Shown piece by piece: positions 13,588 through 21,199 of a DNA stretch of 64,000 bases. The notes beneath the pieces were generated by a model. The model was given only the letters and a program-made list of their open reading frames with translations. It did not search any database and had not been told where the DNA came from. The DNA is taken from contig CM035355.1 in NCBI GenBank assembly GCA_020137815.1, positions 8,078,173 through 8,142,172 on the forward strand. Reading direction: 5' to 3'. The translations under genes and the position numbers were made by a program. Numbering within the stretch: position 1 is the stretch's first letter; every line of letters starts with the position of its first letter. Origin of the DNA: Hormiphora californensis. Its lineage: Eukaryota > Ctenophora > Tentaculata > Cydippida > Pleurobrachiidae.

Positions 13588-16500
13588 GAGTAGGGAGGAA
13601 GAGGACTATCACTGAGAGAGAGAGGAGGGGTAGGGAGGAAGAGGACTATCACTGAGAGAGAGAGGAGGAGTAGGGAGGAAGAGGACTATCACTGAGAGAG
13701 AGAGGAGGAGTAGGGAGGAAGAGGACTATCACTGAGAGAGAGAGAGGAGGAGTAGGGAGGAAGAGGACTATCACTGAGAGAGAGAGGAGGGGTAGGGAGG
13801 AAGAGGACTATTACTGAGAGAGAGAGAAAGAGGAGGAGTAGGGAGGAAGAGGACTATCACTGAGAGAGAGAGGAGGGGTAGGGAGGAAGAGGACTATTAC
13901 TGAGAGAGAGAGAAAGAGGAGGAGTAGGGAGGAAGAGGACTATCACTGAGAGAGAGAGAGGAGGAGTAGGGAGGAAGAGGACTATCACTGAGAGAGAGAG
14001 GAGGGGTAGGGAGGAAGAGGACTATCACTGAGAGAGAGAGGAGGAGTAGGGAGGAAGAGGACTATCACTGAGAGAGAGAGAGAGAGAGAGAGGAGGAGTA
14101 GGGAGGAATAGGACTATCACTGAGAGAGAGAGAGGAGGAGTAGGGAGGAAGAGGACTAGTTACTAGAACAATTATCCCACGGGGGGTGGGGTGGGGGGGG
14201 GTGGGTGTGCTATAACACACTAATACCCGGGGGGGGGGGGGGGGGTATAACACACTAATACCGGGCCACCTACCTATACCACTGCACGTTGACCTGAGTG
14301 TTAGAATCCAGTAGATAGTCCCATCTACTAGCCCACTCAACCTTGTTGTTCTCTTCCCATTTCACAGAGTATGTGTAGGGGACTGTAATGGTACCGTCAT
14401 CTCCAAATGTCAGGGACAGAGCTGCCCCGCCTGTGCAGCCATCCACTGTGTGGGAGTGCCTGAAACAAGTAAACAACCAATCAGAACTCGTTATTTAGGT
14501 CACGTGACTGGTTATAATCAGCCAATCAGGGACCAGTATTTCCTGATTCGGTCGGTTCCTGCTTTATTATTATTCCAACTCACGAGAAAGGTTTGATTTT
14601 GACAGCCACTATCCTCCCTGTTCCATCACTGTTGGTTTTGTACTCGATCTTGAAATCAACGTGGTTCAGAATGTAATACTGCTCCTGATTTGTAGCGACA
14701 CCCTGCAAGTGGAACTATTGGTTACCATGGTAACCAACAAGTGGAACTATTGGTTACCATGGTAACCAATAAGTGAAACTAGAGTTACCATGGTAACCAA
14801 CAAGTGGAAGTAGTGATTACCATGGTAACCAACAAGTGGAACTATTGGTTACCATGGTAACCAACAAGTGGAAGTAGTGATTACCATGGTAACCAATAAG
14901 TGAAACTAGAGTTACCATGATAACCAACGCGAACGACCAAAAAGTACCGCGTGGGCCAATAAAAAGGGAGGGTCTTAAATCTTAGTTTTCTCCGGCACCT
15001 TAATTTCAATGGTTCTGAAATTTTGACAAAATGTTGTTGACCTTATGCCAAATATATGTACAGAGTTTCAAGTCCAAAAATGCAAAAATTCATTTATGAA
15101 CTTAGATTCCAGTTTTTTTAGTTAATTGAAGGTTTTCCTTGTTCCAAGTCGATTTGGATCGCAAAATTGCAGCCACCCAATAGTTTTAACATTTATCAAT
15201 GGCAATCTGAAATTTTATTGAAAATGAATAAGGTTTAGTGGGTGAAATTAATGAATTAAAAATGATCATTTTTTCAAAAAATGTATTTTCGCTGAAAATG
15301 AGAGATTTGCACTGTAGAGATGAAATTAAAACCTATCTGGGTTATGCTTTTAATCATTTAAGTTCATTCTGGTATGAAAAACTGATAAATTAAATTTTTT
15401 TTAATTTTCGATTTTTTAAATTTTTCTTCGATTTTTCGTTAATAACTGGATAAATTAACATCTAACCGATAGTTCATTAACAAACCGTTAGTTGAGACAT
15501 TAGTAAATCGAAACCTTGCTAATAGAAGCTTGCTAATGCCTGAACTTATTGGTAACAACAAGCGTCATGTGACCTCCATGCAAGCAACAAGAAACGTGAC
15601 CAGGGTGTGACAAAATCTTGTTAGCAAGATTGCAATAGGTCTGGAATTCCCTTTGTTGTACCCAGTATCACAATTCCGGCGTGGAGTGCAAAAGAGGTTC
15701 ATTGAAAACGAAAAAATCTGGAATAGAGAATACCTAAATTGGCTTAAAAACAGGAATTTAGGTTCATTAATGAATTTCTGCATTTTTGGACTTGAAACTC
15801 TGTACATATATTTGGCATAAGCTCAACAACATTGTGTCAAAATTTCAGAACCATTGAAATTAAGGTGCCGGAGAAATCTAAGATTTAAGACCCTCCCTTT
15901 TTATTGGCCCACGCGGTAGAACTAAGGTTAACATGGTAACCAACAAGTGGACTTTGTGGTTACCATGGTAACCAAAAAGTGGACTTTGTGGTTACCATGG
16001 TAACCAAAAAGTGGAACTATTGGTTACCAATTACCATTGTAACCAAAAATAAAATGTAGATTGTAACGTAGGGTTGCAGTTAGCAAATTAATAAGGGGTT
16101 GCAACTGTTGAAAGATAATTAAAATTATATTTTTATTTGATCGTTTTGTTTATTCATCTGTTCGTAAAAAACTTATTTTTTGTTAACTAGTTTCACCGAT
16201 TAATTCTGTTAAATTGATATGGACCAATTGAGACTCGGTAATACCAAGCAACTAGACTACAGAATCATTGTTACCATGGTAACCAATCAACTACAGAATC
16301 ATTGTTACCATGGTAACCAATCAACTACATAATCATTGTTACCATGGTAACCAATCAACTACAGAATCATTGTTACCATGGTAACCAATCAACTACATAA
16401 TCATTGTTACCATGGTAACCAAGCAACTACATAATCATTGTTACCATGGTAACCAATCAACTACATAATCATTGTTACCATGGTAACCAATCAACTACAT

Positions 16501-18513
16501 AATCATTGTTACTATGGTAACCAAGCAACTACATAATCATTGTTACCATGGTAACCAATCAACTACATAATCATTGTTACCATGGTAACCAATCAACTAC
16601 ATAATCATTGTTACCATGGTAACCAAGCAACTACATAATCATTGTTACCATGGTAACCAATCAACTACAGAATCATTGTTACCATGGTAACCAATCAACT
16701 ACATAATCATTGTTACCATGGTAACCAATCAACTACATAATCATTGTTACCATGGTAACCAAGCAACTACATAATCATTGTTACCATGGTAACCAAGCAA
16801 CTGCAGAATCATCATTATGAAACTCAAGGTGGACATCACAGTCTTACCGCAATGTATCTAAATTGTACAACCCGCTAAAAAGAAAAAGTCAAAGGTTGTT
16901 CTGGTACGCCCCCATTTTTTCTGCAAATTCCAATTATTAACTGAACTACAGTTAAGAGTTAGTGTCGTTACCATGGTAACCACGCAACTACAGTTTAGAG
17001 TTAGTGTCGTTACCATGGTAACCACTCAACTACAGAGTTACTGTCGTTACCATGGTAACCACGCATCTACAGTTTAGAGTTAGTGTAGTTACCATGGTAA
17101 CCCCACGTACCGGATCACATCTCCCCTGCGTCTGCCCGTTCTTGTCAATGTAACACCCCACAGGGAAGGAGGTAGTGCAATAGTCCTTACCCTCCCCTCC
17201 CTCTGTACACCATGCTACCGGCATATTATCAACCACCCTGAGGAGAGGAACATTGGGTTAGTGTGTAGTAGAATTGGGTTTAGAAGATGTAATAGTGTAA
17301 CAAGTTGGTATAATCTGCTGCTTACACACATCGGGGAATGAGAGTTAATAACAATTAATTAGACACACAGTACACACAGTACACACGGGGGTGGGGGGGG
17401 GCGACTACAGTGTAGACAGGTAGACTCTGTAGTCTGTAGAGTGTGTCGCGACATGTCGTTACCATGGTAACCACACAGGGAGGACTACAGTCGTTACCAT
17501 GGTAACTTACCAATGTTGCTGATAGTTTGTCGTTACCATGGTAACTTACCAATGTTGCTGATAGTTTGTCGTTACCATGGTAACTTACCAATGTTGCTGA
17601 TAGTTCTGTTCGATGATCCTTTTCAAGTCCGTTAGTAACCCCTCACTCTCCACATTTCCCTTCGTGTATGTTTTATCACACAACTTCTTACACATCTCAT
17701 CTTTTTTATAGGTGAACTGAAGGAGAAATGTGTAACTACTGGTCCCTGATTGGCTGATAACCAGTCACATGATCTACATAACGAGTTCTGATTGGTTCCC
17801 CCAACAAACCTTATAATTTGTCACGTGGTATCGATCCCCAAAGAGAACCTGACCAAGGTTTTCTGAAGGTGGCTTCTTCTCTGTGTCGACAGGGCAGAAA
17901 TCAAACTTTGCATAATCGAAAGGGATTGCAGACTCGGTGGAATCTAATCGATTAACTAGCACCAATAATTCTGTATTCTGAAATAGAGTGGGTGGGTTAA
18001 TAATAGTCCACGCCTGTTACATAATAGGGTAGCGACTGGCTATTTGAAATGGCGGCTAATTTTAAACACCCCCTCTACAGGCCAGCAGGTGCATCAGATT
18101 TGAATTTTTAGACATCAGTGGGCTAGTCGGAACTCATGCCAAGCCTACTGATGTTTAAAAATTCAAATCTGGTGCACCTGCCGGTCTGTAGAGGGGGTGT
18201 TTCAAATTAGCCGCCATTTCAAATAGTCAGTCGATACCCTACCGCCCATATCTGATGGAGTCATGATATACACTACCATGTTATTCAAGTGTCACTGCCT
18301 AGCTAGACTGTGTTTCTCGCGCCTTACAAATGTAAAGGAGGGTTAGAACATAACAAGTTTGTTACAGTGTTATTGTACTTTATATAATTCATCACTTACT
18401 TTACATGTTTTAGTTTCAGACTGGCAGTAATTTACAGGGGCGATAGCTGGAAGGTAAAACGATAGGACAAGAGGGGCTAAGGTAGCTAGGAGTAATGATA
18501 TCCCAAGTACCAT
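813..18513 (-). CDS. TM9SF2: TM9 superfamily protein, TM9SF2-like (14 exons, C-terminus off the edge)
   Basis: Nonaspanin: a nine-helix membrane protein of the endosome/Golgi with a large lumenal N-terminal domain. I joined these exons by GT-AG sites and consistent phase: 18513-18400, 17977-17810, 17716-17589, 17237-17111, 16874-16848 (27-nt microexon), 14702-14584, 14459-14274, 12463-12358, 9122-8990, 5702-5583, 3633-3576, 1985-1884, 1560-1349, 993-813. They give about 593 residues; the family is usually about 640-660, so only the last exon is missing on the left. Diagnostic stretches are a signal peptide followed by [85 protein letters not shown] and [17 protein letters not shown]. These resemble TM9SF2 more than TM9SF4. 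Exon 13 has two single-base insertions in G4 runs (near 1455 and 1490) that break the frame; assembly error or pseudogenisation are both possible. Confidence 0.93.
978..1075. repeat. Three copies of the exon 14 acceptor junction
   Basis: The string GATTTGGTGGGCCCTGGGGA occurs at the real exon 14 acceptor and twice more, about 36 bp apart, in the intron. On the minus strand each copy carries CTCCCCAG followed by the first bases of the exon. The intron from here to 1348 otherwise holds GGGGTTAGAGTGG-type minisatellite. Confidence 0.85.
2153..3498. repeat. Foldback arrangement in TM9SF intron
   Basis: GTTCCATGGGCAGAATTCTG at the left is inverted at the right (ending near 3498). A second inverted pair follows inside (ATACCGACACACAGACGTAC near 2360 and 3420). 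Between them lie GGACCTGTATTTGGGGGAATT tandem copies (2540-2700) and G-run repeats with GATGAACACA (2750-3060). It may be a degraded foldback transposon; I see no coding capacity. Confidence 0.5.
3722..4312. repeat. Direct repeats around an AT-rich palindrome
   Basis: CACACA microsatellite followed by ACAATCATGCATAACAAGGTC occurs at about 3770 and again at about 4230. Between them is a long imperfect hairpin: a TTTTTTGATCGTTTTTGA array at 3950-4075 facing AAAAACGATCAAAAAA at 4110-4195. No gene. Confidence 0.65.
4386..4500. mobile_element. Fragment of the TCACTGCGCTGGCAAGCGC element
   Basis: This starts with TCACTGCGCTGGCAAGCGC, the same left end as the longer copies at 19121, 20646 and 28157, then diverges after about 110 bp. 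Confidence 0.6.
4545..5580. repeat. About 1 kb CAGA/CTGT microsatellite
   Basis: (CAGA)n with regular CATGAGA and GGACAGA interruptions. Blocks of several hundred bp recur (4990-5080 matches 5360-5460), so it also grew by larger duplications. It runs up to the donor of TM9SF exon 10 at 5582. The long open frames on both strands (Cys-Leu-Ser-Val repeats) are repeat artefacts. Confidence 0.95.
5884..8610. mobile_element. 2.7 kb inverted-repeat transposon, 4-bp TSD TATT
   Basis: The ends are CTGCCCCTTTTTTTTAGAAT and its reverse complement, continuing into GAAGTATTTGCA. TATT flanks both sides (5880-5883, 8611-8614). The insertion site is one unit of the exon 9 donor array, because CCCAGTCTACCTACC directly precedes the left end just as it does in the array. 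Both arms are rich in AATACTTC/GAAGTATT motifs. The interior holds an E-box short repeat (about 6945), a 34-bp array (7370-7615) and CTGCAGCAG repeats. I found no transposase ORF, so it is non-autonomous or decayed. TATT could also be chance. Confidence 0.7.
7370..7615. repeat. 34-bp minisatellite with acceptor-like motif
   Basis: About seven copies containing CCTTCCCCAGGTCATCCTG. On the plus strand each contains a polypyrimidine-CAG that resembles a splice acceptor, but no exon is recognisable next to it. Confidence 0.8.
8611..8989. repeat. 95-bp array duplicating the TM9SF exon 9 donor
   Basis: Four exact-period copies (starting 8611, 8706, 8801, 8896) precede the true junction at 8990/8991. 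Each contains the last 36 bases of exon 9 plus the donor GTAGGTAG and about 50 bp of intron with TCACGTGAC. One copy has ATAA for ATGA in the exon-derived part. A remnant of a further copy flanks the transposon at 5865-5883. Confidence 0.95.
9128..9365. repeat. G-run repeat with GCCATATATG
   Basis: Six copies of G(10-14)TTAGAGCCATATATG. On the minus strand the poly-C tract closest to 9123 is the polypyrimidine tract of the exon 9 acceptor. Confidence 0.85.
9418..9520. repeat. Direct repeat and CT microsatellite beside the LINE relic
   Basis: GGATCCTGTTGGATCTGAGG near 9440 is repeated near 10425 with flanking GGTTAAATCCCCCG, each next to a (CT)n tract. The pair brackets the ORF1 relic. Confidence 0.75.
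9538..10113 (+). pseudogene. Non-LTR retrotransposon ORF1-like fragment
   Basis: Frame open from the CT tract to a TAG at about 10113 with no convincing ATG start; about 190 residues. It begins with a Gln/Glu-rich coiled coil, then [41 protein letters not shown] and [11 protein letters not shown]. That succession (coiled coil, RRM-like core, basic C-terminal part ending in an R-x-I-x-x-G-E motif) is typical of ORF1 proteins of non-LTR retrotransposons, which bind RNA and chaperone it. It lies antisense in a TM9SF intron. No reverse transcriptase follows, so it is a fragment. Confidence 0.6.
10280..10345. repeat. CT microsatellite and direct repeat
   Basis: (CT)n followed to 10445 by a copy of the GGTTAAATCCCCCGG...GGATCCTGTTGG sequence seen at 9420. 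10446-10765 shows nothing recognisable. Confidence 0.8.
10768..11385. repeat. 24-27-bp minisatellite (GACCCCGTTCCAG)
   Basis: About 24 copies of a unit built on CAGCTGACCCCGTTCCAG with AGAGAAG or TAAGGA variants. It contains no stop codons in several frames, so the long minus-strand ORFs (Ser-Leu-Glu-Arg-Gly repeats) are artefacts. It lies in a TM9SF intron. Confidence 0.95.
11783..11862. repeat. CT microsatellite
   Basis: (CT)n of about 80 bp. 11863-12236 holds four short repeats with CACATATGTATAACTA (11940-12070) and no gene. Confidence 0.95.
12235..12258. repeat. Second copy of the TM9SF exon 8 donor
   Basis: GTCTCTACTATAACAACGTACCGGATC repeats the true exon 8 end (12340-12363) about 104 bp into the intron, with the GATCCG/GTACGTTG junction intact. 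Confidence 0.75.
12470..14165. repeat. GA-rich array carrying the TM9SF exon 8 acceptor
   Basis: More than 20 copies of a unit of about 45 to 75 bp. On the minus strand each reads CTCTCTCTCAG followed by TGATAGTCCTCTTC, which is acceptor plus exon 8 sequence; some units retain the fuller exon start (TATTCTGAACAGTATAG). The real acceptor is at 12464. Longer (GA)n runs occur at about 12830 and 13530. ORFs on the minus strand are artefacts. Confidence 0.95.
14705..14935. repeat. GTTACCATGGTAAC array (intron 5)
   Basis: Seven copies of a palindrome (GTTACCATGGTAAC) separated by CAACAAGTGGAACTATTG-type spacers. The array begins just upstream of the exon 6 acceptor and is interrupted by the MITE at 14947-15916, after which it resumes (15930-16030). 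Confidence 0.9.
14947..15916. mobile_element. 970-bp MITE with about 165-bp inverted repeats, TA TSD
   Basis: CCGCGTGGGCCAATAAAAAG at the left is inverted at the right end, and similarity continues for about 165 bp (for example ACTCTGTACATATATTTGGC). TA flanks both ends. The interior is AT-rich, without an ORF longer than about 80 codons. A TA duplication with long inverted repeats fits a Tc1/mariner-type non-autonomous element. Confidence 0.88.
16255..16810. repeat. 34-bp array of RFX/X-box-like palindromes
   Basis: About 16 units of TAATCATTGTTACCATGGTAACCAA in TM9SF intron 5. The core GTTACCATGGTAAC is a perfect 14-bp palindrome and agrees with the X-box consensus bound by RFX factors (GTTRCCATGGYAAC). 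The palindrome is the most constant part; spacers vary at AATC/AAGC and CAG/CAT. Related cores lie at 715-800, 14720-14930, 15950-16030, 16970-17105, 17455-17585 and 58320-58410. Confidence 0.92.
16965..17105. repeat. GTTACCATGGTAACC units next to exon 4 donor
   Basis: Four palindrome-containing copies with AACTACAGTTTAGAGTTAGTG spacers in the intron between exons 4 and 5. Confidence 0.85.
17493..17588. repeat. 39-bp array duplicating the TM9SF exon 3 donor
   Basis: Two extra copies, 39 bp apart, of the last 15 exon bases (CTATCAGCAACATTG on the minus strand) and the donor GTAAGTTACC, each followed by the GTTACCATGGTAAC palindrome. The true donor is at 17588. Confidence 0.92.
18027..18239. 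mobile_element. 213-bp foldback MITE, TA TSD
   Basis: Nearly the whole element is an inverted repeat: GGGTAGCGACTGGCTATTTG at the left, reversed at the right, with CACCCCCTCTACAG and AAATTCAAATCTG pairs inside. TA flanks it. It lies in TM9SF intron 1. Confidence 0.88.
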
Positions 18514-18701
18514 TCTAGAAGAGTGAAATGAATTAAACCTGAATTGGGGGGGGGGGGGAGAGTTGGACAGGGAAATACACAGCTGGGTAATGAAGTTAAT
18601 TAAACCAGAGTTGGACAGGGAAATACACAGCTGGGTAGTGAGATATGGACCGCTAAATTATTGCTACATATGATCCCCACCACGAACCGACTGAATCAGG
18701 A

Positions 18702-18782
18702 AACACTGCTCCCTGATTGGCTGATAACCAGTCACGTGACCTAAATAACGAGTTCTGATTGGTTGTTTACTTGTGTCGGTCG
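18702..18782. repeat. Short intronic repeat with E-box and CCAAT boxes
   Basis: CTGATTGGCTGATAACCAGT, then CACGTGACC, then GAGTTCTGATTGG. Copies of this roughly 80-bp element occur in five TM9SF introns or flanks: 6945-7015, 12257-12330, 14470-14552 (opposite orientation), 17735-17796 and here. Four keep the palindromic E-box GTCACGTGAC; the 17735 copy has CACATGAT. This copy lies upstream of the TM9SF start codon. Confidence 0.8.
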
Positions 18783-19120
18783 GTTCCTGATTCCCACTGT
18801 GGAAATGATAGATTCCGCACTGGATGATAAACGTGGAACATGTGTGTGAAAGAACGAAGGAAATAATAATAATAATACTCATACTTATATCCTGCCCATA
18901 TTCTACAGGGACAGCAGAGCTTTACAGATGCTGCCACTGAAAGAAACTCAGAGCAGTTAACTAACACTTGACCCAATTTAATAGACTACTAAAAAAACGG
19001 TGGAAAATCCAAATTATCCGGCTCACATATGTGGGAAAACAGATTAGGCTCATAACAGACAAAATTAGAAAAAAACTCGAAAAAGGCCACAGGTTAATTG
19101 TCACCACTGTCACTTGATCA

Positions 19121-20193
19121 CTGCGCTGGCAAGCGCAAAGGTGACCATTCCCTCCCCCCCCCCCCAGCCGGGCGTGCCAGAATGCAGTAATAACTTTTTT
19201 CAGTTTTTAGCCAAAAATGGCATTTTGCGACGCCCGTAGCGAGGCCCCCACTGCACTAATCAGTCTGAAATTTGGTATACAGTGTCACATAGTCTAGATC
19301 TACTGTAGTTTAAAAGGGCAAGTCTCTATCTCTTTTAGTTTTAGAGATATGGCATTGTGAAAAAAGCAATAAGTGTCCCGGGTCTATCTATCTATCTATG
19401 TATCTATCTATGTATGGATAGACGCTATTTTACCAAATTTATAATCGTTTTTGAGAGAAAACGACATAAGATAGACACTTCTCGTTTGTTGCATTCGAAA
19501 GATAATCGTTGAAATTGTGTAGACGAATATTTTTCATGTTCTAGGTCCAATCAGAACGTCTTGACAAACTGTCATAAAGATAAGACATTTTTCAAACCAA
19601 CCAAATTTCTTTGAGCTCAATTTACACCCTCAAGAAGGTTTCTGATTGAAAAACAGAGACCACACTTATGAAAGATAATCGTCTAAACTTTCAGAAACTA
19701 TATCGCGAATTTGTAAAACTCTATTTCTAAGGGTCTCAAATCGCGTCTGAAGTGTTAAGACTGTATGAAAATAGATATGACGATAGTGCGTTTTTCGCCA
19801 TAGCGACCTCAAATCTTGCCCGATCGATATCAAACTTGGTCAGCCTCTTTAGCTAAATGAGCCTGATAATAATACTTCCCTATCATGACGTTATAACGTC
19901 GTGACGTCACGCTATGACGTCACAATGACGTCAAAATTTAAATTTTCGTATTTTAGCGATTCCTGACGGTTTTTACTTCTTCTGCTACGTCCAGACATGT
20001 CTTACATTGTATTTCACATCAGAAAATACCAAAAATATACCCCAATTATGCCAAAAACTAACAGAAATTAGTTGGCTGGAAAGGTGACCACTTTTGTTGT
20101 CAAACTGACACCTTTGCCCGGCCCGGGTTACGGATATCATCGATGGGGTAAATCAGGGGTAAATCAGGGAGTTTGAGAAAAGAGATAGGGAAA

Positions 20194-20261
<68 letters not shown>

Positions 20262-20344
20262 CGGAGAGGGCAAAGGTGTCAGTTTGACAACAAAAGTGGT
20301 CACCTTTCCAGCCAACTAATTTCTGTTAGTTTTTGGCATAATAA
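19121..20344. mobile_element. Repeated 1.2 kb element, copy 1 (foldback right end)
   Basis: It starts TCACTGCGCTGGCAAGCGC and ends GTTTTTGGCATAATA. Its right end is a hairpin: AACTAACAGAAATTAGTTGG at 20058 is inverted at about 20320, with (GA)n and CCCGG in the loop. Flanking sequence on both sides (AGGCCACAGGTTAATTGTC at the left, ACTCCATATATATATAG at the right) is contiguous and uninterrupted at 32960-33010, which serves as an empty site. No ORF of note; (TCTA)n at 19385. Confidence 0.8.
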
Positions 20345-20645
20345 CTCCATATATATATAGACACAGCTGAAATGTTAAAGGTTATTATAAAATCAGCAGT
20401 GCTCAAAAAAATCATCAATCATACAAGAAATTATATAAAATATGTTTAAGGTTATTATAAAATCAGCAGTGCTCAAAAAAATCATCAATCATACAAGAAA
20501 TTATATAAAATATTTTACAGTAATAAAATGTATAAAACAAAAATTAAAGTCTCCTTAGCTCTCTGTTGTCCATGAACACCTGGACATTGGACACCAATTA
20601 CCAATCCGGAGCTGTCCCCGTGTACTAGATCCTCAAGAAGATCAC
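20345..20645. repeat. Downstream flank of a third BTB-like gene copy
   Basis: Two tandem copies of a unit of about 88 bp (TTAAAGGTTATTATAAAATC), then CTCCTTAGCTCTCTGTTGTC. The same order lies between the two BTB-like genes (33000-33290). Together with the fragment at 30600-30865 this marks a third, disrupted paralogue whose halves are separated by the insertion at 20646-30575. Confidence 0.75.
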
Positions 20646-21064
20646 TGCACTGGCAAGCGCAAAGGTGACCACCACCTCCCCAAGCCGCGCGTGCCAGAAA
20701 GCAGTAATAACTTTTTTCAGTTTTTTGCCAAAAATGGCATTTTGCGAGGCCCATAGCGAGGCCCCCACTGCACCAATCGGTCTGAAATTTGGTATACAGT
20801 GTCATGTAGACTAGATCTACTGGAGTTTAAAAGGGCAAGTCTCTATCTTTTTTAGTTTCAGAGTTATGACATGGTGAAAAAAGCAATAAATGTCCCGGGT
20901 CTAATGTATATATCCATCCATATATAATAGACGCTTTTTTCACACAATTTGCAGACAATTTTCTGAAAAAAAACTACAAGAGATAGACACTTCTCGTTTG
21001 TTGTATTCGAAAGATAATCGTTTGAATTGTGTTATTGGAGGGTTTTCATGTTCTAGGTCCAACC
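20646..21064. mobile_element. Repeated element copy 2, left part (split)
   Basis: Matches 28157-28578 of the intact copy up to GTCCAACC, where the large insertion begins. The right part resumes at 29607. Confidence 0.88.
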
Positions 21065-21199
21065 GGGGGGGGGGGGGGGGGGGGGGGTTCCAACCTATTT
21101 TTTTGTATTTTTTTGTACTTTTTTGTACGGACCATACATAAAAGTATCCGAAATTCCTGTTTTTTTTCAAACAAACAATACAAAAAAATACAAAAAATA

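Noticed and set aside
16255-16810. CRISPR-like array of regularly spaced palindromic repeats
   Set aside because: Spacers are nearly identical, the context is a eukaryotic intron and no cas genes exist; it is a minisatellite.
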